From Micromonospora sp. WMMD1082 (GTDB taxonomy: Bacteria > Actinomycetota > Actinomycetes > Mycobacteriales > Micromonosporaceae), in contig NZ_JARUBM010000002.1 of NCBI RefSeq assembly GCF_029626175.1, positions 6,341,001-6,405,000 of the forward strand: 64,000 bases of DNA, read 5' to 3'. The notes beneath the pieces were generated by a model. That model worked only from the letters and a program-made list of their open reading frames with translations, ran no database searches and was not told where the DNA came from. Each line of letters starts with the position of its first letter. The first letter of the stretch is position 1. Position numbers and translations under genes: made by a program. This document shows positions 46,008 through 55,986 of this stretch, piece by piece.

Positions 46008-48112
46008 CCGTCCGCAGCGCCGGCACCGCGGCGGCACCCCTGCGAGCCGCGGGGATAGCGGCCGTCGCCGTGCTGGTCGCCGGGCTCCTCGTCCCGTCAC
46101 CAGCACCGGCCGGCGCCGAACCCGTTGCCGGCACGTCCACCGGTTCCGCCACCGAGAGCAGCGACACCGCCCGCACCGCCGCCGACACCACCGCGGCGGA
46201 CGCCGTCGCCGCCGCGGACGCCGCCGACGACCTGGTCGGCGACATCCGGTTCTCCGTGCCCAGCGGCACCTTCTCCGGTGAGGTGTCGGTGTCGCTGAGC
46301 ACCACCATCAGCGGCGCCCAGATCCGCTACACCACCGACGGACGGCTGCCCACCGCGCAGTCGCCGCTCTACGCCGACGCTCCGGTGCGCCTGACCCGGA
46401 GCACCCAGCTGCGGGCGCAGGCCTTCGTCGGGCAGACCGCGTCGGGGGCACCGGGCACCGCCATGTACGTCGCGCGCAACACCACCACCGCGCACGACCT
46501 GCCGGTGCTCCTGATCGACTCGTACGGCGCCGGCCGGCCCGACCGGGAGTACTTCGACGCCGCCACCATGATCTTCGAGCCGGGTGGTGGGACCACCTCG
46601 CTGGCCGCCGCTCCCGCCGTGGCCACCCGGGCCGGGTTCCGGCTGCGCGGGCAGTCGTCGTCGACCTTCGACAAGACGCCGTACCGGATCGAGTTCTGGG
46701 ACAACGAGGACGACGACGCCGACTACCCGGTGCTGGGCATGCCCGCCGACTCCGACTGGGTGCTGCGCGGCCCGTTCACCGACAAGGCCCTGATCCGGGA
46801 GGCGTTCATCTACGACCTCGGACGGCAGATGGGCCTGCCCGCCCCCCGGTACGCCTTCGCGGAGTTCTACCTCAACACCGACGCCGGACCGGTCGGTGCC
46901 GACGACTACATGGGCGTCTACATGATCGTCGAGACGATCAAGAACTCCAAGAACCGCCTCGACCTCAAGCAGCTGCGCGACGACGACCGGACGCTGCCGA
47001 GGATCACCGGCGGCTACATCTGGAAGTTCGAGTGGATGGCCGCCGAGGAACCGACCCTGCCGTGCAGCGGCCCCGCGGCGACCTGCTGGAACTACCTGGA
47101 GGTGGCCGACCCGTCGCCGTTACAACCCGAACAGCGCGACTGGTTGCGCAACCACATCCAGGAGTTCCACAACGTGCTGCGGGCGCCCAACTTCGCCGAC
47201 CCGGTCAGCGGCTACCGGGCGTACATCGACGTGGGCTCCTTCATCGACCAGCTCATCATCAACGAGCTGAGCCGGGAGATGGACTCCTACATCCGCAGCG
47301 CGTACTTCTACAAGGACCGCGACACCAAGATCTTTGCCGGTCCACTGTGGGACTACGACCTGACCTTCGGGGTGGGTGGCTTCTTCAACAACGACCAGAC
47401 CTCCGGCTGGCAGTACCAGCAGGTCCGCCAGCCGCTGGCCAACGACTGGTACACCCAGTTGATGCGGGATCCGGCCTTCGTCAACGAGGTCCGGCTGCGC
47501 TGGCAGACGCTGCGTCGCGGCCCGCTCTCCGACGCGTCCCTCCAGTCCCGGATCAACGCGTTGACCGCGCCGCTGGCCAACGGCGCCCAGCGCAACTTCC
47601 AGCGCTGGCCCAACCTGACCACCCCGATGATCGGCTTCTTCATGACGCCGACCGCGCCCACCTGGCAGGGGCAGGTGCAGTACATGCGGGACTGGATGCT
47701 GCGCCGGGCGGCCTGGCTCGACTCGACCGCCGGCTGGGGCGGGTCCACCACTCCCCCGCCCAGCACTCCTCCGCCGAGCACGCCGCCGCCCAGCACTCCG
47801 CCGCCCGGCGGAGGGGGCTGCACCGCCACGTACACGGTGACCAACGAGTGGTCCGGCGGCTTCCAGGGTGAGGTGCGGGTCACCGCCGGCAGCGCGGCGA
47901 TCAGCGGCTGGACCGTGACCTGGACGTTCGCGGCCGGCCAGGCGATCACCCAGGCGTGGAACGCGACGGTCACCAGCCAGGGATCGGCGGTGACCGCCCG
48001 CAACGCCGGCCACAACGGCAGTCTCGCCGCCGGGGCCAGCACCACGTTCGGCTTCCTGGGCTCGACCACGGGCGCCAACAGCACACCCTCGCTGACCTGT
48101 ACGGCGAGCTGA
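45998..48112 (+). CDS. Secreted CotH-kinase-family protein with CBM2
   Basis: A 704-residue exported protein. After a Sec signal (about 1-40) and an Ala/Asp/Thr-rich segment comes a chitobiase-like beta domain (FSVPSGTFSGEVSVSLSTT, IRYTTDGRLPT), then a CotH kinase domain (RLRGQSSSTFDKTPYRIEFWD, GMPADSDWVLRGPFTDKALIREAF, VYMIVETIKNSKNRLDLK, FAGPLWDYDLTFG). A PPPST linker joins it to a CBM2 module (residues about 606-704). CotH proteins phosphorylate extracellular or spore-coat proteins. CBM2 would place this one on cellulose or cell-surface glycan. GTG at 45998 has a CAGGAGG Shine-Dalgarno. Confidence 0.88.
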   Translation: MRLTVRSAGTAAAPLRAAGIAAVAVLVAGLLVPSPAPAGAEPVAGTSTGSATESSDTARTAADTTAADAVAAADAADDLVGDIRFSVPSGTFSGEVSVSLSTTISGAQIRYTTDGRLPTAQSPLYADAPVRLTRSTQLRAQAFVGQTASGAPGTAMYVARNTTTAHDLPVLLIDSYGAGRPDREYFDAATMIFEPGGGTTSLAAAPAVATRAGFRLRGQSSSTFDKTPYRIEFWDNEDDDADYPVLGMPADSDWVLRGPFTDKALIREAFIYDLGRQMGLPAPRYAFAEFYLNTDAGPVGADDYMGVYMIVETIKNSKNRLDLKQLRDDDRTLPRITGGYIWKFEWMAAEEPTLPCSGPAATCWNYLEVADPSPLQPEQRDWLRNHIQEFHNVLRAPNFADPVSGYRAYIDVGSFIDQLIINELSREMDSYIRSAYFYKDRDTKIFAGPLWDYDLTFGVGGFFNNDQTSGWQYQQVRQPLANDWYTQLMRDPAFVNEVRLRWQTLRRGPLSDASLQSRINALTAPLANGAQRNFQRWPNLTTPMIGFFMTPTAPTWQGQVQYMRDWMLRRAAWLDSTAGWGGSTTPPPSTPPPSTPPPSTPPPGGGGCTATYTVTNEWSGGFQGEVRVTAGSAAISGWTVTWTFAAGQAITQAWNATVTSQGSAVTARNAGHNGSLAAGASTTFGFLGSTTGANSTPSLTCTAS

Positions 48113-48120
48113 CCGGAGCC

Positions 48121-48157
48121 GCGCCGGGCACCGGGCCGTCGGCCCGGTGCCCGGCGC
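48121..48157 (+). terminator. Very strong terminator hairpin after the CotH operon
   Basis: 17-bp perfect stem (GCGCCGGGCACCGGGCC and its complement) with a 3-base GTC loop, eight bases after the CotH stop. Confidence 0.85.
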
Positions 48158-48297
48158 GCGCGGCCGTCCACGCCGTGCCCGACCGACCCGCGCACGTGTG
48201 ACGCTCCGGTTGCTCTTTGCCGTCCGATCAATGGTTCCGGCTCGGTGCCCGGCACCCGCACAGTGACCACTAACGTCGGTGTGCGAGAGGGGCGACC

Positions 48298-51126
48298 GTG
48301 GCGGATGGCCGCTGGGCGAACTGGCTGCGGCACCGTACTGCCGGTATCGCCGGCGCGGGCCTGGTGCTGACCGCCGGGATGACCGCGGCGCTGGCCAACT
48401 TCGTCACCTGGTACGTGGCGGCCGGCCTGGGCGCGGCGTCCGGCGCCGCGGGTCTCTACGGTGGGGTGTGGTGGCAGCGGCGGACCGACCGGCGCGCCCG
48501 TGAGGACGCCTGGCGGGCGGTCACCACCGCGGCACCGGGCAGCCACCCGGCGCCGGCGGACGACGACACCGGCCTGCTGACGATGCTGCTGCCCGGCCGG
48601 CAGGTCGTGCCGTTCAGCCCACTGCACGACCGGTCGGCCCGCCGGGTGGTGCAGTGGGCCCTCGCCGACTCACCGGCCCGGGCATCCGTGCTCTACGTCG
48701 ACGGCGCGCCGGGCGCCGGCAAGAGCCGGCTGCTGGTCGAGGTGGCCGAGCGGCTCGCGCTTCCGTGCGCCTGGGCGGTGCCGGGCCGGGGTGCGGCGGC
48801 GGTCGCCGCGGCGGCGGCCCTCCGGCAGCGAGTGGTGCTCGTCGTCGACGACGCCGACACCTGCGACGACCTGCCCACCACCCTGGGCGCCTGGGCGGAG
48901 GCGGCCGACAGTGACGTCCGGTTGGTTCTGATCAGCCGGGTGAACCATCCGTGGTGGGCGGCCGTCCGCGCCCGCCAGCCGGCCCGGGTGGTGGCGCAAC
49001 TGCCGTACCGGCCGCAGGTGACGGTGCCGGCGATCGTGGGCGACGCCAGGAGCCAGCAGCAGGCGTTCGCGCGCGCCCTGCGCTGCTTCGTGGCGGAGTC
49101 CGCACCGGTTCCCTCCGTAACGCTGAAGCCGAGCGACCCGCCCCCGTCGATCGCGCTGCTGCACGCCGCCGCCGCGCTCGCCGCGCGGACCGACGTCGGC
49201 GGCACGGTCGACACCGCCACCGTGGTGGCCGGCATCTTCGCCGCCGAGCGGCAACGCTGGCAGGAGTCCGCCCGGCAGGCGCACCTCCACAACCTGCCCG
49301 GCATCGTGCTTGAGCAGGCGCTTCTGCTCGCCGCGCTGGTCGGCGCCGCGGACGAGGGGGCCGCCCGGCGGCTGCTCGGCCAGATCCGCACCCCGGTGGG
49401 CCTCATCGGCCCCGACCGGGCGGGTCAGCTGGCCGACTGGCTCCGCGGGCTCTACCCGCAGCAGGTGCCGGACTGGCTGGCACCGCGCCTGCCGGCGGTG
49501 TTGCTGGAACGCTACGCGGTGAGCACCGTCGCCCACAGCCCGCTGCTCGCCGAGGCACTGGCCAACGCCACCGGCCGGGACGACGCCCGCACCGAGCGCG
49601 CCCTGGGCACCCTGGCCAGAGCCGCGGTACACAGTCCGGACGCCGCCGCGGCGATCAGTGCCGTCCTCGACCGCGACCCGGCGTGGATGACCGCCGCCGC
49701 GATCAGGGTCGCCGCCGTCGGGGAACTGCCGGTCGACGAGGCGATCGCCGCCTGCCTCGACAGGCACGCCGATCGGTTCACCCCGAGCCAGCTGCGACAG
49801 CTGGACGGGGCCATTCCGCCGGAGGCGCGGACCGGCCGGTTGGCCCGCGCCAGCGTCGCGCTCCTGCGACGGTACGTGTCGCACCCCGAGGTGGATCCGG
49901 ACGATCCCGACACCCTGGCCGTCCGGCATTACCTCGCCAGCATACTGACGGAGCAGGGGCAGTTCGGCGCGGCCGAGTCGGAGTTCCGCGAGGTGCTCGC
50001 CGCGCGGACGCGGCTGCTCGGCGAGGAGCATCCGGACACCCTGCACACCCGCAACCGGTTTGCCGTGGTGCTGGATCTACGGGCCGAGCGCGGCGAGACG
50101 GAGGCCCAGTTCCGTGCCGTGCTCGCCGCGCGGACGCGGCTGCTCGGTGCCGAGCATCCGGACACCCTGCACACCCGGCTCAGCCTGGGCGTCGTGCTGG
50201 GCGGGCAGGGCCGCTACGACGCGGCGGAGGCCGAGTTCCGGGAGGTCCTCGCCGCGCAGACCCGGCTGCTCGGCGAGGAGCACGAGGACACCCTGACCAC
50301 CATCAACAACATCGCCGCCCTGCTGCGGGAGCAGGGACGCCTCGGCGAGGCCGAAGACGTCTTCCGTGCGCTGCTGGCGGTGCGGACCCGGCTGTTCGGC
50401 GCCGAACATCCCACGACCCTGACCGTTCGCGGCAACCTCGCGGTGGTGTTGGACAAGCTGGGGCGCGCCGAGGCGGCAGAGGCCGAGTTCCGGGAGCTGC
50501 TCGCCGCGCGGACCCGGTTGTCGGGCGCCGCGCATCCCGACACCGTGAACATCCGCAACAGCCTCGCCATCCTGCTCGGCAGCCGGGGGAAACACCGTGA
50601 GGCCGAGGCGCAACTGCGCGAGGTGCTCGCCGTCCACACACGCTCGCTCGGCGCCGAGCATCCCGGCACCCTGGTCGCCCGCAGCAACCTCGCCATCATG
50701 GTGGACGCGCAGGCGCGGCACGAGGAGGCGGCGGCGGAGTTCCGGGCCGTGCTCGCCATCCGGACGCGGACGCTGGGCGCCGAGCACCCCCACACCCTGA
50801 GCACCCGCAACAGCATCGCCGCGACGCTGCGCGAGCAGCGCCGGCTCGGCGAGGCGGAGGCGGAGCTGCGCGACCTGCTGGCCACCCGCACGCGGTTGCT
50901 CGGCACGCACCATCCCGACGCCCTGAACACCCGCGGCAACCTCGCCACCGTCCTGTCCGATCAGGGCCGGCACGCGGAGGCGACGGCAGAGTTCGAGCAG
51001 GTGCTCGCCGGCTGGACCCAGGTGCTCGGCCCCGAGCATCCCAAGACCCTGGCCATGCTGAGCTACCTGCGCGCGAACTCCCGCCCGCGGCGGGCCGCCG
51101 CCACCGAACCGGACCAGGTGGCCTAG
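48298..51126 (+). CDS. Membrane-anchored P-loop NTPase with nine TPRs (STAND-like)
   Basis: A 942-residue protein. Two hydrophobic helices near the N-terminus (about 17-65: AGLVLTAGMTAALANFVTWY and the next) suggest a membrane anchor. The NTPase has Walker A DGAPGAGKSRLL (about residue 138) and Walker B VVLVVDDAD. From about 538 to 920 come nine head-to-tail 42-residue TPRs of the kinesin-light-chain type (consensus AEAEFREVLAARTRLLGAEHPDTL). The design is that of STAND signalling ATPases, where TPRs sense a ligand. Its target is unknown. Its stop overlaps the convergent NRPS-locus carrier protein by 4 bp. Confidence 0.87.
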   Translation: MADGRWANWLRHRTAGIAGAGLVLTAGMTAALANFVTWYVAAGLGAASGAAGLYGGVWWQRRTDRRAREDAWRAVTTAAPGSHPAPADDDTGLLTMLLPGRQVVPFSPLHDRSARRVVQWALADSPARASVLYVDGAPGAGKSRLLVEVAERLALPCAWAVPGRGAAAVAAAAALRQRVVLVVDDADTCDDLPTTLGAWAEAADSDVRLVLISRVNHPWWAAVRARQPARVVAQLPYRPQVTVPAIVGDARSQQQAFARALRCFVAESAPVPSVTLKPSDPPPSIALLHAAAALAARTDVGGTVDTATVVAGIFAAERQRWQESARQAHLHNLPGIVLEQALLLAALVGAADEGAARRLLGQIRTPVGLIGPDRAGQLADWLRGLYPQQVPDWLAPRLPAVLLERYAVSTVAHSPLLAEALANATGRDDARTERALGTLARAAVHSPDAAAAISAVLDRDPAWMTAAAIRVAAVGELPVDEAIAACLDRHADRFTPSQLRQLDGAIPPEARTGRLARASVALLRRYVSHPEVDPDDPDTLAVRHYLASILTEQGQFGAAESEFREVLAARTRLLGEEHPDTLHTRNRFAVVLDLRAERGETEAQFRAVLAARTRLLGAEHPDTLHTRLSLGVVLGGQGRYDAAEAEFREVLAAQTRLLGEEHEDTLTTINNIAALLREQGRLGEAEDVFRALLAVRTRLFGAEHPTTLTVRGNLAVVLDKLGRAEAAEAEFRELLAARTRLSGAAHPDTVNIRNSLAILLGSRGKHREAEAQLREVLAVHTRSLGAEHPGTLVARSNLAIMVDAQARHEEAAAEFRAVLAIRTRTLGAEHPHTLSTRNSIAATLREQRRLGEAEAELRDLLATRTRLLGTHHPDALNTRGNLATVLSDQGRHAEATAEFEQVLAGWTQVLGPEHPKTLAMLSYLRANSRPRRAAATEPDQVA

Positions 51127-51383
51127 CTGTCGCCCGGGCCCGGTGCGTCGGGCAGCAGGGCCACCAGGTCGTCGATGGTGTCGAGCGGCCGACCCGCGCC
51201 GGTCAGCTCGACCTCGACGCCGTACTCCAGTTCCAGCGCGTCGACCAGGCGCAGCAGCCCGAGGGAGTCGACACCGAGCGCGATCATGGAACCGCCGGCG
51301 AGCAGGTCGGCCGTTGCGACGTCCCCGCCGGTGGCCTCGCTGACCAGTTCCGCGATCCGCTCGCGCCGTTCGGTGGCGGTCAT
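51123..51383 (-). CDS. Free-standing acyl/peptidyl carrier protein
   Basis: An 86-residue carrier protein with the phosphopantetheine Ser in IALGVDSLGLLRLVDAL. AAAGGAG precedes the ATG. It is the last gene of the NRPS operon, 2 bp after the NRPS stop. With the acyl-AMP ligase two genes upstream it could hold the starter acid for the assembly line (inference). Confidence 0.88.
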   Translation of the reverse strand: MTATERRERIAELVSEATGGDVATADLLAGGSMIALGVDSLGLLRLVDALELEYGVEVELTGAGRPLDTIDDLVALLPDAPGPGDS

Positions 51384-51385
51384 CC

Positions 51386-54300
51386 TCAGAACTCCTTTCC
51401 GGACTGCCGGATGATCTCGGCGATCTCGGCGATGGTCGGGGTGTCGAAGAAGGCGTCGAGCGGCACCTCGACCCCGAGCCGTTGCTGGATCCGGCCGCTG
51501 ATCCGGGTGATGTGCAGGGAGTGCCCGCCCAGGTCGAACAGGTCCTCGTGCACGCCGATGTCGGGGATCCGCAGCACCTCCTGCCAGATGAGCCGCAGCT
51601 GCGACACCACCGGATCGTCGATCGCGTCCGCGGGCGCGCTGGCCGGGACCGCCGCCGCGCCCTCCGGCGGGGCGGGTGCGGGCAGCGCGGCCCGGTCGAC
51701 CTTGCCGTTCGGGCTCAGCGGCAGCCGGTCGAGCACCACGTAGCCGGTGGGCAGCACGGCCGACGGCAGGCTCAGCGCCAGGTGCCGGCGCAGCTCGGAC
51801 GACTCCACCACGGCGCCCGCCCGACCCACCACGTACGCGACCAGCTCCGGCTCCCCGTCGTCGTGCCGCAACACCGCCGCGGCGGCGGCCACGTCGGGGT
51901 GGTCGAGCAGCCGGGCGTCGATCTCCCCCAGTTCGATCCGGTGCCCTCTGATCTTGACCTGGTCGTCGACGCGGCCGAGGAACTCGATCCGCCCGTCGGG
52001 CCGCCACCGGCAGCGGTCACCGGTGCGGTAGAGCCGCGCACCGGCCGGCCCGAACGGGTCCGGCACGAAGCGCTCCGCGGTGAGATCGTCACGTCCCCGG
52101 TAGCCGACGGCCAGCCCGGTGCCGGCCAGGTAGAGCTCGCCGGGCAGCCCGACCGGCACCGGGCGACGCGCGGCATCCAGCAGGTACGCCCGCACGTTCG
52201 GCAGCGGCCGGCCGATGGTGACCTCGGTCGGGTCGGCGGGGATGTCGGCCATCGTCGCGTAGACGGTCGCCTCGGTCGGCCCGTACCCGTTGATCAGGCG
52301 GGCGGTGCGGGCCCGTAGTTCCCGGGCGAGGGCGACCGGCAGGGCCTCGCCGCCGGCCACCGCGACCAGCGGCGGCGCGCTCCCGCCGGTGCCCGGGGTG
52401 CCGAGGCCGGCCGCCAGCAGCACCCGCCAGCCCGACGGGGTGGCCTGCGCGTGGGTCACCCCGGCGGCGTGGGCCAGCCGCAGCACGGCCGGGCCGTCCA
52501 GGGCGCTGACCCCCGAGGCGACGACCACCCGGCCGCCGGTGACCAGCGGCAGGAAGACCTCCACGGTGGAGATGTCGAACGACAGCGACGTCAGGTGCAG
52601 CCACCGGTGCGCCGGTGCGCTGCCCAGCAGGTCACGGACGCCGAGCAGCATGTTGGCCAGCGCGGCGTGCCGTACCGCCACCCCCTTGGGCCGGCCGGTC
52701 GAACCGGAGGTGTAGAGCACGTACGCCAGGTCGTCGGCGGCCGGCTCCTCGGCGGGCCGGGCCGGCGGCGGGCCGTCGAGGAGGTCGATCCGGTCGAGGG
52801 CGAGCGTGGGCCGGGTCGTCGCGTCGGCGGTGTGGGCCACCACGAGTGCCGGGGCCGCGTCGGCGAGCACCATCTCCCGGCGGGCCGGTGGGTGCGCCGG
52901 GTCGATCGGCAGGTAGGCGGCCCGGCAGCGGAGCACCGCCAGCAGCGTCACCACCGCCTGCCAGGACCGGTCCAGCGCGACGGCGACGAGCGCGCCCGGT
53001 CCCACGCCGCGCTGCCGCAACGCCTCGGCGAGCCGCGCGGCGGCGGCGTCGAGCTGGGCGTAGCTCAGCGTGCGGTCGCCGTCGACCAGGGCGGGCGCGT
53101 CCGGATCCGCGGCGACCCGGGCGGCGAACAGGGCGGTCACCGTCGACTCGGGCGGGTAGGCGCGGGCGGGGCCGTGCCCGCCGCGGGTGACCTGATCCCA
53201 CTCGTCGGCGGGGAGCACCGGCAGCTCCGCCACCGGCCGGTCGGGGTCGGCGACGACGGCGGCGAGCAGGGTACGCAGGTGGCCACCGATCCGGCGGACG
53301 GCGTCGGTGTCGATGGCCGCCGGGCTGTGCTGGAGGCTGACGGTGGTGTTGCCGGCGGGGGTGTCCACGATCTGCACATGCAGGGCGTTGCGGGCGGCAC
53401 CGCAGAACAGCGTCCAGTCGACCTCGCTGGCGACGCCGGGGAAGACCGGCTCGTCGCCGCGCCGCCGATAGCCGATGCTGATCGGGGTCAGCGCCGGAGC
53501 CGGCCGCAGGCCGGGCACCGCGTGGGCCAGCGGCACGGCGCGGTACCGGTAGACCTCGCGCAGCCGGGCCCGGACGGCGCGGGCATGCTCGCGGAAGGTG
53601 CCCTCGGCCGGGTCGGCGACCACCGGCAGCTCGTTGACGAACAGCCCGATCCGGTCGGCCTCGTCCGGGGTGCGGCTGGACAGGGTGACCCCGACCGGGG
53701 CGTCCCGGTTGCCGTAGCGCGCGAGCAGGGCGTGCAGCGCGGCGAAGAGCAGCTCGAAGCGGGTCACCCCGAGCGACCGGGCGACCCGGCCGATGCCCTC
53801 GACCAGGTCGGCGGGGAACTCGACGGTCACCGCGGCGCCCGGTTCCGCGCCGGTGGGCAGCCGCCGCAGGCCGGGCAGGACCGCGTCCGTGGGGCCGGTC
53901 CAGTGCCGTGCCCAGTACGCGCGGGCGGCGGGCAGGTCGACGGCGACGCGTTGCTGTTCGGCGGTGGCGAGGCCCGCGTACCCGTCGGCGGGGGGCGTGG
54001 GCTCGGCCGGGCCACCGTCGCGGGCGGCAGCGTACGCGGCGGCGAGATCCCGGGCGAGCACATCCTTCGACATGCCGTCGAAGGCCAGGTGGTGGGCCGT
54101 GACCAGCAGCAGGTGGCTGCCGTCGGCCCCGGCCAGCAGGACGAACCGGGCCAGCGGACCGGTCCGCAGGTCGTACGGGCGGGCGATCTCCTCGGCGATC
54201 CGGGCGTCGGTCAGCTCCCCGAAGGTCACCGGTGGGCGGGCGTCGGCCGGCGCCAGGCGCGGGATGTCGGCGTCGTCGCCGGTGATCCGGGCGGCGAGGA

Positions 54301-54478
54301 TCGGGTGCCGTTCGGTCAGCGCGGCGCAGGCCGCGACGAGGGCCCGGCGGTCGAGTCCGGCGCCGAACCGGATGCCCAACGCCATGTGGTACGCGGTGCC
54401 GGCGACCCCGGCCTGCTCGGTGAACCAGACGGCGTGCTGTGCGTATGTCGCCTCGGCGGTGCCCACATGCGCTCCCAT
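51386..54478 (-). CDS. Single-module non-ribosomal peptide synthetase (C-A-PCP)
   Basis: A 1030-residue NRPS module. The condensation domain (about 1-430) has the active motif TAHHLAFDGMS at about residue 130. The adenylation domain (about 450-930) has YVLYTSGSTGRPKG, LSFDISTVEVF, INGYGPTEATVY, YRTGDRCRW and GHRIELGEID. The carrier domain is DLFDLGGHSLHITRI at about 986. Reading the specificity positions by eye gives D-I-V-Q-V-G-G-V-Y, partly like glycine codes, so a small residue is possible but uncertain. There is no thioesterase, so the chain passes on to the second synthetase. Confidence 0.93.
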   Translation of the reverse strand: MGAHVGTAEATYAQHAVWFTEQAGVAGTAYHMALGIRFGAGLDRRALVAACAALTERHPILAARITGDDADIPRLAPADARPPVTFGELTDARIAEEIARPYDLRTGPLARFVLLAGADGSHLLLVTAHHLAFDGMSKDVLARDLAAAYAAARDGGPAEPTPPADGYAGLATAEQQRVAVDLPAARAYWARHWTGPTDAVLPGLRRLPTGAEPGAAVTVEFPADLVEGIGRVARSLGVTRFELLFAALHALLARYGNRDAPVGVTLSSRTPDEADRIGLFVNELPVVADPAEGTFREHARAVRARLREVYRYRAVPLAHAVPGLRPAPALTPISIGYRRRGDEPVFPGVASEVDWTLFCGAARNALHVQIVDTPAGNTTVSLQHSPAAIDTDAVRRIGGHLRTLLAAVVADPDRPVAELPVLPADEWDQVTRGGHGPARAYPPESTVTALFAARVAADPDAPALVDGDRTLSYAQLDAAAARLAEALRQRGVGPGALVAVALDRSWQAVVTLLAVLRCRAAYLPIDPAHPPARREMVLADAAPALVVAHTADATTRPTLALDRIDLLDGPPPARPAEEPAADDLAYVLYTSGSTGRPKGVAVRHAALANMLLGVRDLLGSAPAHRWLHLTSLSFDISTVEVFLPLVTGGRVVVASGVSALDGPAVLRLAHAAGVTHAQATPSGWRVLLAAGLGTPGTGGSAPPLVAVAGGEALPVALARELRARTARLINGYGPTEATVYATMADIPADPTEVTIGRPLPNVRAYLLDAARRPVPVGLPGELYLAGTGLAVGYRGRDDLTAERFVPDPFGPAGARLYRTGDRCRWRPDGRIEFLGRVDDQVKIRGHRIELGEIDARLLDHPDVAAAAAVLRHDDGEPELVAYVVGRAGAVVESSELRRHLALSLPSAVLPTGYVVLDRLPLSPNGKVDRAALPAPAPPEGAAAVPASAPADAIDDPVVSQLRLIWQEVLRIPDIGVHEDLFDLGGHSLHITRISGRIQQRLGVEVPLDAFFDTPTIAEIAEIIRQSGKEF

Positions 54479-54495
54479 GGTTGTGCTGGTGGTGG

Positions 54496-55986
54496 TCAGT
54501 TGTCGAACAGGTCGGTGAGCCGCCGCTTGAGCACCTTGCCGCCCTCGTTGCGCGGCAACTCGTCCAGCAGCAGGAGCCGGGCGGGCAGCTGGTAGTCGGC
54601 CAGCCGGTCGGCGAGGAAGCCGCGCAGCGCCGGCAGCGAGAGGCCGTCCGGGTCGGCCCGGGGCACCACGGCGGCGGCGACGGCGGAGCCCAGCACCGGA
54701 TGCGGTACGCCGACGACGGCCGCCTGGGCGACCAGCGGATGCTCGTGCAGCGCCGCCTCGACCTCCAGGGTGGAGACCTTGAACGCGCCGGTCTTGATCA
54801 CGTCCTGGTGCCGGTCGGTGAGGTAGAGGTAGCCGTCGGCGTCGACCCGGCCGACGTCGCCCATGCGCACCCAGCCGGCCCGGAAGGTGACCCGGTTGGC
54901 GGCGTCGTCGCGGTAGTAGGAGCGCGGGTGGGGGGCGCGCAGCCAGACCTCGCCGGTCGCCCCGGGGGGCAGCGGGTTGCCGTCGGTGTCGGCGACCATC
55001 AGCCGACCCCCGACGGGCCGGCCGACGGCGTCCCGGCGGGACGGGTCGTAGACCATGGTGGTCTGGGCCGGTGCCGCCTCGGTGGAGGTGTAGTAGTTGA
55101 CGATCGTGGCCGCCGGGAAGGCCGCGGCCAGCCGGGCCGCGACCGCCGGGGCCAGCGGCGCGGCGGTCGAGCCGATCAGCTGTACGCCGGCGGTGTCCCG
55201 GCCGTCCAGTGCCCCGGAGTCGAGCAGCTCGTGGGCGATCGACGGGACGACGAAGACGGTTCCGGTGCCGGGAGCCTCGATCAGCCGGGCGAACCGGGCC
55301 GGCGTGAAGTGGGGCAGGGTGAGCGCGGTGGCCTTGGCGGTGAGCGCGTTGAGCAGCATGGTCTGGCCGGCGTTGGTGCCGATGGCGAAGGCGTGCAGGA
55401 ACCGCTCCGAGTGGGCCAGGGCCAGCCGGCGCGGGTGGGTCGGTGCGCCGGCGGTGAGGTTGGCGTGGCTGGCGGCCACGCCCTTGGGCCGGCCCGTCGT
55501 GCCGGAGGTGTAGAGGATCTGCGCGAGGTCACCGGGCCCGGGGGCCGCGGCGACGCCGACGACGGGCGCCTCGGCGAGCAGGTCACCGCAGGCCCAGACC
55601 GGCAGGCCGGCCGGCACCGGCGGGGTGGGGGTGCCGTCGCCGTGCACGAGGGCGGTGGCCGCGCAGTGGGTCAGCGCGTACCCCAGTTGCCCGGCGGCGA
55701 GCCGGTCGGACAGCGGCACGGCGACGCCGCCGGCCCGCAGCACCCCGCAGTACGCCACGGCGAAGCGGGTCCAGTCCCGGGCGCCGAACAGCAGGCCCAC
55801 CCGGTCGCCGCGACGCACCCCCCGGCGCAGCAGCGCGGCGGCGACGGTGCCGGCGTGGGCGGACCATTCGGCGAAGGTCAGCCTGGCCACCCCGTGCACC
55901 TCGACGGCGACCCGGTCCGGATGCAGGGCGGTACGCCAGTCGAGCAGGTCGGGCACGGTACGGGGCACGGTGGTCGCGGTGGTCAT
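54496..55986 (-). CDS. Acyl-AMP/CoA ligase (class I adenylate-forming enzyme)
   Basis: A 496-residue ANL-family ligase that activates a carboxylic acid. Motifs are ILYTSGTTGRPKGVAASH (about 155-172), NYYTSTEAAPAQT, GWVRMGDVGRVDADGYLYLTDRHQDVIKTGAFKVS and the catalytic Lys in LPRNEGGKVLKRRL. The ATG overlaps the upstream NRPS stop as ATGA. Standing between two NRPS genes with a free carrier protein downstream, it probably supplies a fatty or aryl starter. The acid cannot be predicted. Confidence 0.92.
   Translation of the reverse strand: MTTATTVPRTVPDLLDWRTALHPDRVAVEVHGVARLTFAEWSAHAGTVAAALLRRGVRRGDRVGLLFGARDWTRFAVAYCGVLRAGGVAVPLSDRLAAGQLGYALTHCAATALVHGDGTPTPPVPAGLPVWACGDLLAEAPVVGVAAAPGPGDLAQILYTSGTTGRPKGVAASHANLTAGAPTHPRRLALAHSERFLHAFAIGTNAGQTMLLNALTAKATALTLPHFTPARFARLIEAPGTGTVFVVPSIAHELLDSGALDGRDTAGVQLIGSTAAPLAPAVAARLAAAFPAATIVNYYTSTEAAPAQTTMVYDPSRRDAVGRPVGGRLMVADTDGNPLPPGATGEVWLRAPHPRSYYRDDAANRVTFRAGWVRMGDVGRVDADGYLYLTDRHQDVIKTGAFKVSTLEVEAALHEHPLVAQAAVVGVPHPVLGSAVAAAVVPRADPDGLSLPALRGFLADRLADYQLPARLLLLDELPRNEGGKVLKRRLTDLFDN

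Noticed and set aside
48298..51126. TPR/NTPase gene as an NRPS-pathway SARP/LuxR regulator
   Set aside because: No DNA-binding domain is visible; it begins with membrane helices.
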